Numbered from the stretch's first letter, positions 7,266-16,700 are shown. The stretch: 64,000 nucleotides of DNA from Nostoc sp. MG11 (GCF_014904695.1 NZ_JACXXN010000008.1:236519-300518); one strand, 5' to 3'. Made by a program: numbers and translations. The notes: generated by a model from the letters alone, not told the origin.

Positions 7266-9479
7266 CTAGAGCAGAACTTTGGCTAAAATCGGTTCTACAC
7301 TCTTAGAAATCTCCGGGACATACACCTGTGAAACATAGTCAGCAATCATCCTGTCTGTGTTGAACAACGGTGCATTTGTCTTAATCGACGCCTTCATCAT
7401 TTGCACCCAGCGGTGGGGAACGCCTTGAGCATCTTGGTCATAGTATAGGGGAACAATTTCTTCTTCCAACAGCTGATATAGCGATCGCGAATCAATCCGA
7501 TCCTGCAATTCTTGGTCACTGGTGTGAGCATCTTCGCCAATAGCCCAGCCGTTAATTCCTTTACCATCTTGTCCAGCTTGGTAGCCTTCACACCACCAGC
7601 CATCTAAAACGCTGCAATTAATCCCACCGTTGAAGCAGACTTTTTGCCCACTTGTACCAGACGCTTCCAAAGGACGACGAGGATTATTCAGCCAAACATC
7701 TACACCTTGCACCAGTTTTTGACCAGTGTAAATATCATAGTCTTCAATAAACGCGACTCGGTTGATAATCCCGGAGTTGTGACACCACTCCATCAAGCGC
7801 TGGATAATCCGCTTACCTTCTTCATCGGCTGGGTGGGCTTTACCTGCAAAGATAATCTGTACTGGACGTTGACCATTACCAAAAATCTTCAGCGCCCGTT
7901 GTGCATCACGCAAAATTAAATCCCCACGTTTGTAAGGGCTAAAGCGTCTGGCAAATCCAATAGTCAATACATTGGGATTGAGTAGGGTTTCAGTTGCTTT
8001 AATTAGTTCGTAACTTTCGCCACGCAACTCCCGTGATTTCTTGATTTTATAGCGGGTGTAGGCAATGAGTCGTTCTTTGAGGATGAGATGGCGCGACCAC
8101 AGTTCCTCATCGGGAATCTCGTCAATTTTCGCCCACATCTTGGGATCAACGGCGCGAGTTTTCCAGTCTTCTCCCAAATACTGGTTATATAAGTCACCGA
8201 GCAGGGGTGCAGTCCAAGTGGGAGCATGAACGCCATTGGTGATGTAACCAATTGGTACTTTATCTTCCGATCGCTGCGGATAGAGAATTGTCCACATTTT
8301 ACGGGAAACCTGACCGTGCAATTCACTCACGCCGTTACAAGCACGAGACATCCGCAATGCTAAAACAGTCATCCCAAAGGGTTCCCAAGGATCGCCTAGT
8401 CGCCTTGCACCCAATGCCAAAAATTGCTCGCGGGAAAGTCGCAATTGTGGCCAGTAACTAGCAAAGAAGGAGTCGATTAAATCGGGAGAGAAGACATCAT
8501 GACCGGCGGGAACGGGGGTATGGGTAGTGAATACACAACTGTTCCGTACTTTGGCTTCAATGTCGTAGAAAGATTTGCCAGTCCGCTCAATTTCTAAACG
8601 GGCAATTTCTAAAGTGCAGAAAGCGGCGTGTCCTTCGTTGAGGTGATAGACAGAGGGTTGAATTCCCAAAGCATCCAAAGCACGCACACCACCAATTCCT
8701 AAGACGACTTCTTGGGCGATGCGGGTTTCTAAGTTACCACCGTATAGGTGTCCAGTTAGCCAACGGTCGATGGGATCATTGTCGTGGCGATCGCTATCTA
8801 ATAAATATAGACTGACTCGCCCAACTTGCACGCGCCAGATTTGCACTTTCACCGACCGCTGACGAACTTGTAGCTGGATTGTCAGCGGTTCCCCTTGCTC
8901 ATTTTTAATTAACTCCAGGGGCATCTGCTGGAAGGGGTTGTCAATGTAGTAATCTTCTTGCCAGCCTTGACGGTTCAAGCGTTGGCGAAAGTAACCTTGA
9001 CGATACAATAAACCGACACCAACCATCGGTACACCCAAATCTGAAGATGATTTGAGATGATCCCCAGCCAGAATACCTAAGCCACCAGAGTAAACGGGTA
9101 GGGATTCATGAATGCCAAATTCAGCGCAAAAGTAAGCAATGGGACGGGATGCAGATACTTGCGGTGCAACTCGACTTACCCAAGTATCTTTCTGGGTAAT
9201 GTATTGATCAAACTCACGCGCTAACGCAGAAATCTGCTTTAGGTAATATGGATCTTCCGCTAATTGGGTGAGGCGCTCATAGCTTGCAGACTCTAATATT
9301 GCTACTGGGTTGTGTCCACAGCGTTGCCATTCTTGGGGATCAATCGTTTGGAATAAGGAGATGCGATCGCCACTCCAACTCCACCAATAGTTATAAGCCA
9401 AATCTGCTAAGCGCTTGAGCGGCAAAGGTAACTTTTCACTCAAGCGCTGTGCTGGGGTGATTGCACTGGTATTAGCCAT
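7266..9479 (-). CDS. glgP: Glycogen/alpha-glucan phosphorylase, DUF3417-containing type
   Basis: 737 residues. The N-terminal PLPLKRLADLAYNYWWSWSGD is the DUF3417 start of the short bacterial alpha-glucan phosphorylase class. It is followed by the GT35 fold with YFCAEFGIHESLPVYSGGLG, HLNEGHAAF, VFTTHTPVPAGHD, GFARRFSPYKRGDL and the pyridoxal-phosphate lysine in EASGTSGQKVCFNGG. The enzyme releases glucose-1-phosphate from glycogen. Many relatives are about 820-860 residues, so this copy is somewhat short at the C-terminus, though all recognisable core motifs are present. Its role fits the gap, pyk, tal and phosphoketolase genes on the same strand. Confidence 0.9.
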   Translation of the reverse strand: MANTSAITPAQRLSEKLPLPLKRLADLAYNYWWSWSGDRISLFQTIDPQEWQRCGHNPVAILESASYERLTQLAEDPYYLKQISALAREFDQYITQKDTWVSRVAPQVSASRPIAYFCAEFGIHESLPVYSGGLGILAGDHLKSSSDLGVPMVGVGLLYRQGYFRQRLNRQGWQEDYYIDNPFQQMPLELIKNEQGEPLTIQLQVRQRSVKVQIWRVQVGRVSLYLLDSDRHDNDPIDRWLTGHLYGGNLETRIAQEVVLGIGGVRALDALGIQPSVYHLNEGHAAFCTLEIARLEIERTGKSFYDIEAKVRNSCVFTTHTPVPAGHDVFSPDLIDSFFASYWPQLRLSREQFLALGARRLGDPWEPFGMTVLALRMSRACNGVSELHGQVSRKMWTILYPQRSEDKVPIGYITNGVHAPTWTAPLLGDLYNQYLGEDWKTRAVDPKMWAKIDEIPDEELWSRHLILKERLIAYTRYKIKKSRELRGESYELIKATETLLNPNVLTIGFARRFSPYKRGDLILRDAQRALKIFGNGQRPVQIIFAGKAHPADEEGKRIIQRLMEWCHNSGIINRVAFIEDYDIYTGQKLVQGVDVWLNNPRRPLEASGTSGQKVCFNGGINCSVLDGWWCEGYQAGQDGKGINGWAIGEDAHTSDQELQDRIDSRSLYQLLEEEIVPLYYDQDAQGVPHRWVQMMKASIKTNAPLFNTDRMIADYVSQVYVPEISKSVEPILAKVLL

Positions 9480-10127
9480 ACTAAATCTACGTCCTCTCTC
9501 TTAACTTGCTCTCTATTCTGCTCCCAATCAATTTCTTTTCAGGTTTACAACGCCGGAGTTTTCATTTATGAATTCTCCCCTGAAGTCGAGCAGTTTAGCG
9601 ACATCAAACCTTATTCAAGATAATGGCTCTTATCGTTTTTGTCTTCTAATTATCCCTGCTTTCTAGACAAGTTTGAGATTGTTTTATATCAAATTCGTTG
9701 ACATTAATTTAAATTATTTATTTTGTTGTTAATATTTATTTAATAGTTAGCACCAAGCAAACAAAATTATGCATAGGTCTTGCTAGAGGTCAGTTCTGAC
9801 TTGGTAAAAGATTACCCTCTCCTCTCTTCCTCTGTGTCCTCTGTCTTGAAAAGTTCAGTTCGCCGGCGCTCCGACTTTTTGCTGGGCCTCTGCGGTATGC
9901 CTCCGGCACGCTAAGCGAACGTTAAAGAAATTAGGTATTCTTATGCCGGGATAGGAGTATACGTCAATGACAACAATTTTCGACGTTGCTGAATTGCGTT
10001 ATGAATCCAGATGTAGAGACGTTGCAATGCAACGTCTCTACAAGGATTTTGATGTCATGCACAATCGTTTTTATACATGAAATCAGCAACGCCAATTTTT
10101 CTATTATTTTTACAAACCCCATATTTA
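9480..10127. other. 648-bp repeat-rich intergenic region between glgP and fghA
   Basis: No gene found. The glgP-proximal part (9480-9800) is AT-rich and should hold the glgP promoter. The middle (about 9840-9930) is a GC-richer mosaic (TTGAAAAGTTCAG, CCTCTGCGGTATGCC, GGCACGCTAAGCGAACG) of the cyanobacterial interspersed-repeat kind. A 29-bp palindrome lies at 10013-10041. Confidence 0.5.
10013..10041. repeat. 29-bp perfect palindrome (copy B)
   Basis: GTAGAGACGTTGCA, one base, TGCAACGTCTCTAC: the same core as copy A, but with unrelated flanks beyond a short GGATTT stretch. It lies 87 bp beyond the fghA stop codon. Confidence 0.85.
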
Positions 10128-10988
10128 TTAACAAAGAATTACAGTAACTCCTAAAGCGATCGCATGATGGCGGATATGATCTTCAATAAAACTAGCGATG
10201 AAATAATAACTGTGGTCGTAGCCTTCTTGGTAACGCAAGTTAAGCGGTTGATTAACATCTGCACAAGCTTGTTCAAATACCTCTGGCATTAATTGCTCAG
10301 TTAAAAATTTATCAGCAGTTCCTTGATCAATGAGAATTAGACTGTGATAACCTAGTTGCTTAACCAATTCACTAGCATCATAAGCTCTCCAACTTTCTTG
10401 ATCACTGCCAAGATAACCACTGAATGCTTTTTGTCCCCAAGGACAACGCATAGGTGCAGTGATAGGAGAAAAGGCTGATACTGATTTGTATAACTTGGGG
10501 TTTCTCATTGCACAAACTAACGCCCCATGTCCCCCCATTGAGTGACCGAAAATACCTTGTTTGTCCGGTTGCACTGGGAAGTTTGCAGCAATTAAAGCAG
10601 GTAATTCGTGGACAATATAACTATACATTTGGTAGTGCGATCGCCACGGTTCTTCTGTAGCATCAACATAAAAGCCCGCACCTGTACCAAAGTCCCAATC
10701 ATCATCTTCACCAGTAATCCCCCTGTTACGAGGACTAGTATCTGGCGCAACCAGCATTAAGCCGTACTCAGCCGCAAAGCGTTGCGCCCCCGCCTTTGCC
10801 ATAAAATTCTCTTCAGTGCAAGTTAAACCAGAAAGAAAATATAGAACTGGTACTGGCTGTTGAATTGCTTGCGGTGGTTGATAGACAGCAAAGCGCATTT
10901 CACAGTTACAAATTGAGGAGAGATGACTGTAAAAGCCAACTTTGCCACCAAAGCTTTTATATTCAGAGATGAGGCTAAGATTAGTCAT
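10128..10988 (-). CDS. fghA: S-formylglutathione hydrolase
   Basis: 286 residues, the usual esterase D/FghA length. It has the alpha/beta-hydrolase nucleophile elbow GHSMGG (Ser150), an acid residue in DQGTADKF (Asp226) and a catalytic His in GYDHSYYF (His259). Also characteristic are [20 protein letters not shown] and [20 protein letters not shown]. It hydrolyses S-formylglutathione to formate and glutathione in formaldehyde detoxification. Its metabolic partner, the S-hydroxymethylglutathione dehydrogenase, is encoded separately at 31442-32551. The start ATG follows an AT-rich spacer without a strong ribosome site. Confidence 0.94.
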   Translation of the reverse strand: MTNLSLISEYKSFGGKVGFYSHLSSICNCEMRFAVYQPPQAIQQPVPVLYFLSGLTCTEENFMAKAGAQRFAAEYGLMLVAPDTSPRNRGITGEDDDWDFGTGAGFYVDATEEPWRSHYQMYSYIVHELPALIAANFPVQPDKQGIFGHSMGGHGALVCAMRNPKLYKSVSAFSPITAPMRCPWGQKAFSGYLGSDQESWRAYDASELVKQLGYHSLILIDQGTADKFLTEQLMPEVFEQACADVNQPLNLRYQEGYDHSYYFIASFIEDHIRHHAIALGVTVILC

Positions 10989-11399
10989 TTATTTAGCGAT
11001 TAGTAAAATTCAGTAGCGTGGCTATTTTAACTTGATCAGCAAAAGTCTCACGCTTACCTGAAAAAAAGCGTTGATGATCTTAAAGCTCAGTCAATGTCTT
11101 CATTGAAGAGTCACTGAGAAACCTACACTTACTCCCTAAAGAAGTAGTAGGTATTAGGTATATCACTGCAATCAATTTTTAGCTAGTAGGTTGGGAAGCC
11201 AGCGCTGTGGACATAGAGAAGTAGCAGCAAGTCTGAAACACTGAACACGGTGCTATGCGCTTGTTTTTCGGACTTTTTAGCTAACTTTCCTTAATTTGTT
11301 TAAACTTTACTTACTTTTATTAAGTAAAGCTAGTATAACTTTCAACATCGACTAAAATAAGATTTTGTTCTTATTTAAACCTATCATCTTCAAAATCTC
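10989..11399. other. Intergenic region between fghA and the accessory cassette
   Basis: About 410 bp with no gene. It contains a repeat-like GGGAAGCCAGCGCTGTGGAC (near 11191), also seen with variations near 52456 and 20453, and AT-rich DNA just before 11400 that may carry the promoter of the cassette. Confidence 0.4.
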
Positions 11400-11900
11400 A
11401 TGGTAAATACTGTTAGGGAAAACACGGAAATTAATGGTCAAGCTAGCGAAAACAAAGAGTATAATGGTCAAGCTAGCAAAGCAAGTTTGAAATTTAAAGA
11501 GAAAATCAATGATAAAAAAGGATTTAATGTTGAGGATGCTATTGATGCTATCAAAATAGCCATAGTTGATGTTATTGAGTTAGAAATTACTACTTGGGTT
11601 CCAGAGCCATCTAATCAGTTAGACAACGAACCACAAAATGAGCAAGAAATAGCCAAACCAGGTAATCGTATGTATACCGTAATTAATCTAATTGATGGCA
11701 CCATAACAAATGAAGTTGGTAATCAATTTATTGGTACTGGCCCCTATGCAGAACTTCGTGAATTTCATTTAAGTCAAGTTAAAGAAAGTCGAGAGATCAT
11801 TAAAAAGAATATAGAAAGTGTGCAGAAGTTGTATGAAATTCTTATAGAAGTTCTTAAATCTCGTAAAAATTCACAACAATCTACAATTAATAAACCTTAA
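11400..11900 (+). CDS. Unrecognised acidic protein, first gene of a three-gene accessory cassette
   Basis: 166 residues with no family I can name. The N-terminal 30 residues are polar and contain a ten-residue duplication built on NGQAS, encoded by two 16-bp copies of TAATGGTCAAGCTAGC (11432-11447 and 11462-11477). Residues about 48-110 (AIKIAIVDVIELEITTWVPE, then MYTVINLIDGTITNEVG) look like a small folded domain. The last 50 residues form a probable long helix (ELREFHLSQVKESREIIKKN). No signal peptide or membrane segment. The ELEITT stretch faintly resembles ALEVNT in the next gene. Base composition is visibly more AT-rich than ackA beside it, which suggests an acquired segment. Confidence 0.7.
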   Translation: MVNTVRENTEINGQASENKEYNGQASKASLKFKEKINDKKGFNVEDAIDAIKIAIVDVIELEITTWVPEPSNQLDNEPQNEQEIAKPGNRMYTVINLIDGTITNEVGNQFIGTGPYAELREFHLSQVKESREIIKKNIESVQKLYEILIEVLKSRKNSQQSTINKP

Positions 11901-12030
11901 GCCTTAGTTAATTAGATTCCAACTAAACCACCTACAGCAAAAGTAGCCTAGCTAGAGGTTACTTGGGATATGTTTTGAAATCGAACACGATACTACAACC
12001 AGATTAGTCAGAACTTAAAGGCGTATCACT

Positions 12031-12903
12031 ATGGTTAATAAGGTTAATAAAGTTAATAAGACTCAAGCTCAAGCTCAAGAATTATTAGATAACTTAGTAA
12101 AATCTGTAAAGACACTACTCGATGACATCACAGCCTTAGAAGTAAATACAATGGTTGTAGATCAGATTACAGGTGCAAAGTTTAATGCTTGGAAAGCATA
12201 TCAAGAAATTTATTCCATAAATGATAAAGACTACTTTGATATAAAAAATATTCCCGAAGAAGGCCTTCAAGGTCAAAACTTACGTAAACGTTATAAAAGT
12301 CTTTTTGAACAACTTGAAAGAGAATATTTTTACATTCTCCTCGATAACTATCTCGATCAAGATTCAGAGTTTTATAATCCACAGGATGATAGAGTAAGAA
12401 GATATCAGGAACGCCTTGAATATTTGAAGGCAACGAAAGGAAAGATAGTTGAAAGTGATGAAAAATACGTGCAGTTAGCTGAGCCGATACTTCCGCCTCC
12501 ATCTCCTGTTTTGGATAAAAAAGATAAGAACAATCAATTTTCAGATGGAACCGATAAAAATCATCAAGAAAATTGGTTCAAAAATTGTAAAGAGATTCGC
12601 AAACTATTTAGTCATGATGAATTTCTCCGCAGCCTTCGGAAAATTTCGGAACTGAAAGCTGCACTTGATAGTGGTGATATTCAAAGTACCAAAATTGATA
12701 TTATTTATGCCCAAACAGTTATGCAATTAGATGGAGATATTATTAGTCGTTATCATAAACAACTATTTGAGGAAGATGAAGAAACAAAAGATTTGATCAT
12801 TCAAATACATAAAGAAGGAGTAATTGCTGGAGAAAAACAGTGGCGTGGAACATTGGATTTTCTGATTAATTTGGTAAAGGGTATTGCTAATATAGCTCGA
12901 TGA
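12031..12903 (+). CDS. Unrecognised helical protein, second gene of the cassette
   Basis: 290 residues, predicted soluble and mostly helical. It begins with a low-complexity MVNKVNKVNK written by three near-copies of GTTAATAAG. The segment TALEVNTMVVDQITGAKFNA followed by WKAYQEIYSI looks like a conserved domain start, and FEQLEREYFYILLDNYL follows. A proline-rich linker (PILPPPSP, about residue 153) separates it from a C-terminal helical half. Its last four bases (ATGA) overlap the start of the next gene, so the two are translationally coupled. I do not recognise the family and give no function. Confidence 0.75.
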   Translation: MVNKVNKVNKTQAQAQELLDNLVKSVKTLLDDITALEVNTMVVDQITGAKFNAWKAYQEIYSINDKDYFDIKNIPEEGLQGQNLRKRYKSLFEQLEREYFYILLDNYLDQDSEFYNPQDDRVRRYQERLEYLKATKGKIVESDEKYVQLAEPILPPPSPVLDKKDKNNQFSDGTDKNHQENWFKNCKEIRKLFSHDEFLRSLRKISELKAALDSGDIQSTKIDIIYAQTVMQLDGDIISRYHKQLFEEDEETKDLIIQIHKEGVIAGEKQWRGTLDFLINLVKGIANIAR

Positions 12904-13847
12904 TAAACGCCAACAGTACACAGCTAGATAATCAAGCTGATGTTATAGTTTCTTCTTTTTTAGAAATCGCTCAAGGTACTTCTTTTGAGCTAAAAATTGA
13001 GCAAGCACAGTATAGTTTTTACTTAAATGAGACAGTTATACAACAGATTCAGCTAGCACAAAAAACGGGTTCTTCTCTGTATATTCCGCCAAGCTTGCTA
13101 GTTCCTCTTTGGTATTGCGCTAGCTTCAGCAATTATCTTGATATGCAAGGTAGAGAACCAGAAATTGTCATAAAAAAGATTATAACTTTTGATGTTATTT
13201 TTATAGTCAATCTTCTAAGATTATTTCTGAGGAAATCATTACAAGATAAAACAACCTTACAGTGTGGACTTACCTTTAACTCTTACTATAGACAGGATAC
13301 ATCAGCTTCAGTCGATTATGAAGACCAAGACATTGTTCTGCAAAGCACGATTATTCTTAATGGTGATATCTTTCACAAAGTGAAGAGGGACTTTCTCCAA
13401 AATTCAAACTGTTCGACAATTGTTTCTGCACATTATTGGCTAACTGATCAATTATTAAGTTATCTTAGAACTAACTTAAACGTGCTAGCTTGGGAATTAG
13501 CTTCGCTGTTTCCTGCTGGGTTTTTAGCCTGGAAATTATATTTAGTAAAGTCAGTTGGAGTTTTTTTATCAATACTCGCCTGGTTAGGAATATTTATAGT
13601 ATTTGCTACTATCCGTTACTTACTTGTTAATCAACTTCAAAGACGGACTTCTATTAACTCTGAATATCTAAATTGGCTTGTATGGGTAGTAACTTGTCTC
13701 ACTCCTAGTATTTTTCTTAATTCTACTAATTTTGATTTATTCTTGTTGCTGTTTTTGTCACTTCTTGGGCCGCTATTAGAACATGCTTTCAGTTTTATAC
13801 TGTCGCAAGTTGCTAAACGTCTTATGCGTTGGTTACTGTCTTCATAA
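12900..13847 (+). CDS. Unrecognised membrane protein, third gene of the cassette
   Basis: 315 residues. The N-terminal 190 or so are soluble-looking with a few hydrophobic patches (IKKIITFDVIFIVNLLRLFL). The C-terminal part holds hydrophobic segments at about 194-212, 217-241, 256-272 and 277-300, so it is probably anchored by two to four helices. It starts by a 4-bp ATGA overlap with the upstream gene. The stop lies 4 bp from the stop of a convergent gene on the other strand. A soluble pair plus a membrane partner suggests one complex, but that is inference; no known domain was identified. Confidence 0.75.
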   Translation: MINANSTQLDNQADVIVSSFLEIAQGTSFELKIEQAQYSFYLNETVIQQIQLAQKTGSSLYIPPSLLVPLWYCASFSNYLDMQGREPEIVIKKIITFDVIFIVNLLRLFLRKSLQDKTTLQCGLTFNSYYRQDTSASVDYEDQDIVLQSTIILNGDIFHKVKRDFLQNSNCSTIVSAHYWLTDQLLSYLRTNLNVLAWELASLFPAGFLAWKLYLVKSVGVFLSILAWLGIFIVFATIRYLLVNQLQRRTSINSEYLNWLVWVVTCLTPSIFLNSTNFDLFLLLFLSLLGPLLEHAFSFILSQVAKRLMRWLLSS

Positions 13848-13851
13848 GTAT

Positions 13852-14505
13852 TTAAATTTTATCTTGTAGATAATTGAAAATCGCTTGCTCATTCCATATT
13901 TGAGCTTCGATAAATATATCGTATTTTCTCGTTTCTTCAAACTTCCATTTTTCCATCGGCATCCCAAACTTTTTTATAATCTGAAGAATTTCATCTAACC
14001 GAAATACTTGACCATGATAGTCAGGTTGGTAAAAAGATTCTTGTTTTTTGTCTCTGAGCCAATAACTTACCATGCTGTCTGGATAGGTGAAGCTAATTTC
14101 TTTTGAATCAAATTCAGATACAGAAATCTGTACTTTCTTACTCTGACCGTTGTATCCTTCTTCTATCCAAGTTGAATTTTCAATCACCATGTAGAGAGGA
14201 AAAGAAGTTTTTGGCTCTCCACCCTTATTGATGAATTCTTCTTTTAGCCATTTCTCAGTTGCAATTCTTGCTTCAAGATATTTTATCGGCTCTTTAAATC
14301 TGCGATATACTTTTCCTTCTTTGGCTTGCAATTGTGTTGCTATTGTCAGAGCTTTTTCTATATTCAAAACTGATAAACTTCTAAATGGTGGCTCCTCTTT
14401 ATGATAAGAGTGGGTTAAAATCATAGCGGCAAAACTTTTAGCATTTGCTCCCTTTAAAAAAGTTTGTGAACTACTGATTTTTACTTTTTCAATAGTTGCC
14501 AACAT
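13852..14505 (-). CDS. Unrecognised protein overlapping the end of ackA
   Basis: 217 residues from the ATG at 14505, which overlaps the 3' end of ackA by 25 bp. A TTG at 14523 would add six residues. Parts such as SVLNIEKALTIATQLQAKEG and PLYMVIENSTWIEEGYNG suggest a compact soluble domain, and the tail (LDEILQIIKKFGMPMEKWKF) is helical. No signal peptide or membrane segment, and no family recognised. It is probably co-transcribed with ackA. It meets the accessory cassette tail to tail with only 4 bp between stops. Like the cassette it is AT-rich, so it may belong to the same acquired island. Confidence 0.65.
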   Translation of the reverse strand: MLATIEKVKISSSQTFLKGANAKSFAAMILTHSYHKEEPPFRSLSVLNIEKALTIATQLQAKEGKVYRRFKEPIKYLEARIATEKWLKEEFINKGGEPKTSFPLYMVIENSTWIEEGYNGQSKKVQISVSEFDSKEISFTYPDSMVSYWLRDKKQESFYQPDYHGQVFRLDEILQIIKKFGMPMEKWKFEETRKYDIFIEAQIWNEQAIFNYLQDKI

Positions 14506-15698
14506 TGTTGAGCAATTGCCCAATCTTCTTGAGTATGAATCACTAATACCCTTACTGCTGAGTCAGAGGTAGCAATATCCTCATCTACAGGCTGCTGCTG
14601 GTTTTTCTCAGGGTCAAGTTTTAGTCCCAAAAATCCGAAGGCTTCACAGGCGGCTTGGCGAATTCCCGCAGAGTGTTCACCCACACCAGCAGTGAATACC
14701 AACGCATCTAATCCCCCTAAGCTAGCGAGCATTGCACCGATCCCAGCCCGCAGACGATGTACGTAGATATCCCAAGCCAGTTGGGCGCGGTAGTTACCTT
14801 GAGCGATCGCTTCAATCACTTGAGGTAAATCACTGGATACACCCGAAATTCCTCGTAGTCCTGAAGCTTTATTTAGCACATAGTCTAGTCTTTCGGCTGA
14901 GTAATTGGATTGCCGCAATAGGTAAATTAGAATCCCCGGATCAAGAGAACCAGAACGACTACCCATCATTAATCCATCCAGGGGTGTGAACCCCATAGTA
15001 GTATCTATACTGCGACCGTTTTTAATCGCTGCCAAAGAGCAGCCGTTACCCAGATGACAGGTGATTATCCGCAGAGATGCTAAATCTCGACCGAGAATAT
15101 GGGCAGCACGTTGAGAACAGTATTGGTGGCTAATACCGTGAAACCCGTAGCGACGGATACCTTGCTCGATCCACTCATAAGGACCGGGATAGATTGCTGC
15201 TGCCTCTGGTAAAGTAGCATGAAATCCGGTATCAAATACTGCAACTTGTGTGACATTCACCAAGCTTTTCTCAATTGCTTCTATGCCTTCTAAAGCGGCT
15301 GGATTATGTGCTGGAGCTAGATTAGACAGACGAGCGATCGCCTTTTTAACATCCTCAGTAATTACCACACTATTTCGGTAATCTTGTCCGCCATGCACTA
15401 CACGATGCCCGACTACATCGATTTCTGACAACTGACCGATAACTTTGGTAGCGCCGCGACTGAGGGTATAAAGCATATAGGCAACGTGTGCCTGTCGGGA
15501 ATCGCCATAGATTGATTCTTGCAGCGTTTCACCCGTCGCTGTTTTTACTTCAATTTCTGCCACACCCCGGTCTTGAGTCCAGTTGACTTTTCCTTGCCAA
15601 AGAGGCTGGAGTGCTTGGTTGGGGAGAGCCTCATCTGTGATTTCATACAGACAGCTTTTTTGACTGCTTGATCCGGCATTCAATATGAGTACTTTCAT
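14481..15698 (-). CDS. ackA: Acetate kinase
   Basis: 405 residues, normal length. ASKHA-fold motifs are present: LILNAGSSSQKSCLY at the N-terminus, GHRVVHGGQDY, VAVFDTGFHATLPE, GFHGISHQYCSQRA, the CHLGNGCSLAAIKNGRSIDT phosphate loop, TPLDGLMMGSRSG and FTAGVGEHS. It interconverts acetyl phosphate plus ADP with acetate plus ATP. With the phosphoketolase at 26302-28683 it forms an ATP-yielding route from pentose phosphates to acetate. It lies on the same strand as tal, pyk and gap but is separated from tal by the two secreted Arg/Tyr-rich genes, which run on the opposite strand. Confidence 0.97.
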   Translation of the reverse strand: MKVLILNAGSSSQKSCLYEITDEALPNQALQPLWQGKVNWTQDRGVAEIEVKTATGETLQESIYGDSRQAHVAYMLYTLSRGATKVIGQLSEIDVVGHRVVHGGQDYRNSVVITEDVKKAIARLSNLAPAHNPAALEGIEAIEKSLVNVTQVAVFDTGFHATLPEAAAIYPGPYEWIEQGIRRYGFHGISHQYCSQRAAHILGRDLASLRIITCHLGNGCSLAAIKNGRSIDTTMGFTPLDGLMMGSRSGSLDPGILIYLLRQSNYSAERLDYVLNKASGLRGISGVSSDLPQVIEAIAQGNYRAQLAWDIYVHRLRAGIGAMLASLGGLDALVFTAGVGEHSAGIRQAACEAFGFLGLKLDPEKNQQQPVDEDIATSDSAVRVLVIHTQEDWAIAQQCWQLLKK

Positions 15699-15758
15699 AC
15701 TTTTGCATCACTTACGTTTGTGAACTCTGAACTACATAATTACTAATTTCAAGTAATT

Positions 15759-15773
15759 AATAAACTTATTACC
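15759..15773 (+). promoter_or_regulatory. Shared leader element, copy 1
   Basis: AATAAACTTATTACC, 38 bp before the GTG of the first Arg/Tyr-rich gene. The identical 15 bp occurs 37 bp before the second paralogue (16686-16700). The inner AATAA/TTATT is an inverted repeat. It could be a regulator site or a promoter part; conservation of position is the only evidence. Confidence 0.4.
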
Positions 15774-15796
15774 AATAGTCTAGGAAAAGCAAAAAC

Positions 15797-16156
15797 GTGA
15801 AAGGTTTCAAAAAGCTATCCTCAATCGTGTTGCTATTATTAGCCTTTATCTATCCGCCTGCTTTAGCTCAAGCCAAGGATAGTAGTCTGAATGATGTTCC
15901 TAATGAGCATCATGAGTCAGGAACAAATTTAGTTGAGGGTACAAGTGGCGAGCTTTTACTAACTCAACGACGGAATCGACGACATTACAATAGACGGCGG
16001 AATCGACAACATTACTATGGAAGGCAGCGGAATCGACGACATTATTATCGAAGATATCGTTCTGGACGTTATTCTGGACAATACTACCGTCGTGGACAAT
16101 GGGAAATTGTGCGCGATCGTCATGGAAGATTAATGTATGAGTGGCAGCGGTTTTAA
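15797..16156 (+). CDS. Secreted Arg/Tyr-rich small protein, paralogue 1
   Basis: 119 residues starting at GTG (the paralogue has ATG at the same place in an aligned leader). Residues 1-27 are a clear signal peptide (MKGFKKLSSIVLLLLAFIYP, cleavage near AQA). An acidic spacer (about 28-55) is followed by a very basic region made of RRNRRHY, RRNRQHYYGRQ and RRHYYRRYRSGRY pieces. The C-terminus QWEIVRDRHGRLMYEWQRF is less repetitive and differs from the paralogue. The mature protein is positively charged and tyrosine-rich, suggesting envelope, sheath or anionic-polysaccharide binding; no known domain. Confidence 0.78.
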   Translation: MKGFKKLSSIVLLLLAFIYPPALAQAKDSSLNDVPNEHHESGTNLVEGTSGELLLTQRRNRRHYNRRRNRQHYYGRQRNRRHYYRRYRSGRYSGQYYRRGQWEIVRDRHGRLMYEWQRF

Positions 16157-16171
16157 TGATTGATGCTTCAA

Positions 16172-16248
16172 GATAGACCATGTAGAGACGTTGCAATGCA
16201 ACGTTTCTACCCAAGAATTTGTTGCAATCATTAATTGCATCGGTATTA
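16172..16248. repeat. 77-bp interspersed repeat with a 29-bp palindrome (copy C)
   Basis: Matches copy A (7073-7149) along its whole length, including the outer GATAGACC and ATCGGTATTA ends. One arm of the palindrome carries a T change (ACGTTTCTAC). It begins 16 bp after the first Arg/Tyr-rich gene and may serve as its 3' hairpin. Confidence 0.85.
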
Positions 16249-16685
16249 TTTCATAAAGTCAATGTATGTGGAGTTTGTTTGTGTAGTAGCAATTTATTAT
16301 CGCCCAGTTATTTCTAAAGATAGTGCCACTATGCATTAAAACTATGCTTTATGGCAGTTGTCAATTGTCTGCAATATACTCTGGCTATTTTGATCATCAT
16401 TTACCTTTTATGTGTCAATTGATATAAGAATTTTTAATTTTTTTAGTCAATCAAGTTACTGTGCTACCGATCAAAAAATACAAACTATAATATTGAAGCT
16501 AATGCACTAAACATAAACGATCTGTGAAAATTGCTTAGTTTCACAATGCAGAAATTATGCAAGTTTTTATACAAAATTTTATTAACACTAACTGATAATT
16601 ACACAGAGATTTGGATGATTCATAACACCTCAATTAATGTAAAAAAAAAGTGTCTACTCTGTAATTCTTTGATTTAAAGGTGTTT

Positions 16686-16700
16686 AATAAACTTATTACC
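16686..16700 (+). promoter_or_regulatory. Shared leader element, copy 2
   Basis: AATAAACTTATTACC, identical to copy 1 at 15759-15773 and at the same distance from the start codon. The similarity continues with AGAAGCAAAAAC directly before the ATG, so the whole leader was duplicated with the gene. Confidence 0.4.

Noticed and set aside
7266..9479. Possible truncation of GlgP (737 against 820-860 residues in many relatives)
   Set aside because: All core and PLP motifs are present and the stop follows a natural-looking C-terminus, so I treat it as a shorter family form, not a broken gene.
11400..13847. Identification of the cassette as a TRADD-N-type or caspase-associated cyanobacterial conflict system
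   Set aside because: Considered because those systems combine small soluble and membrane proteins, but no diagnostic motif of either was visible, so I did not assign it.
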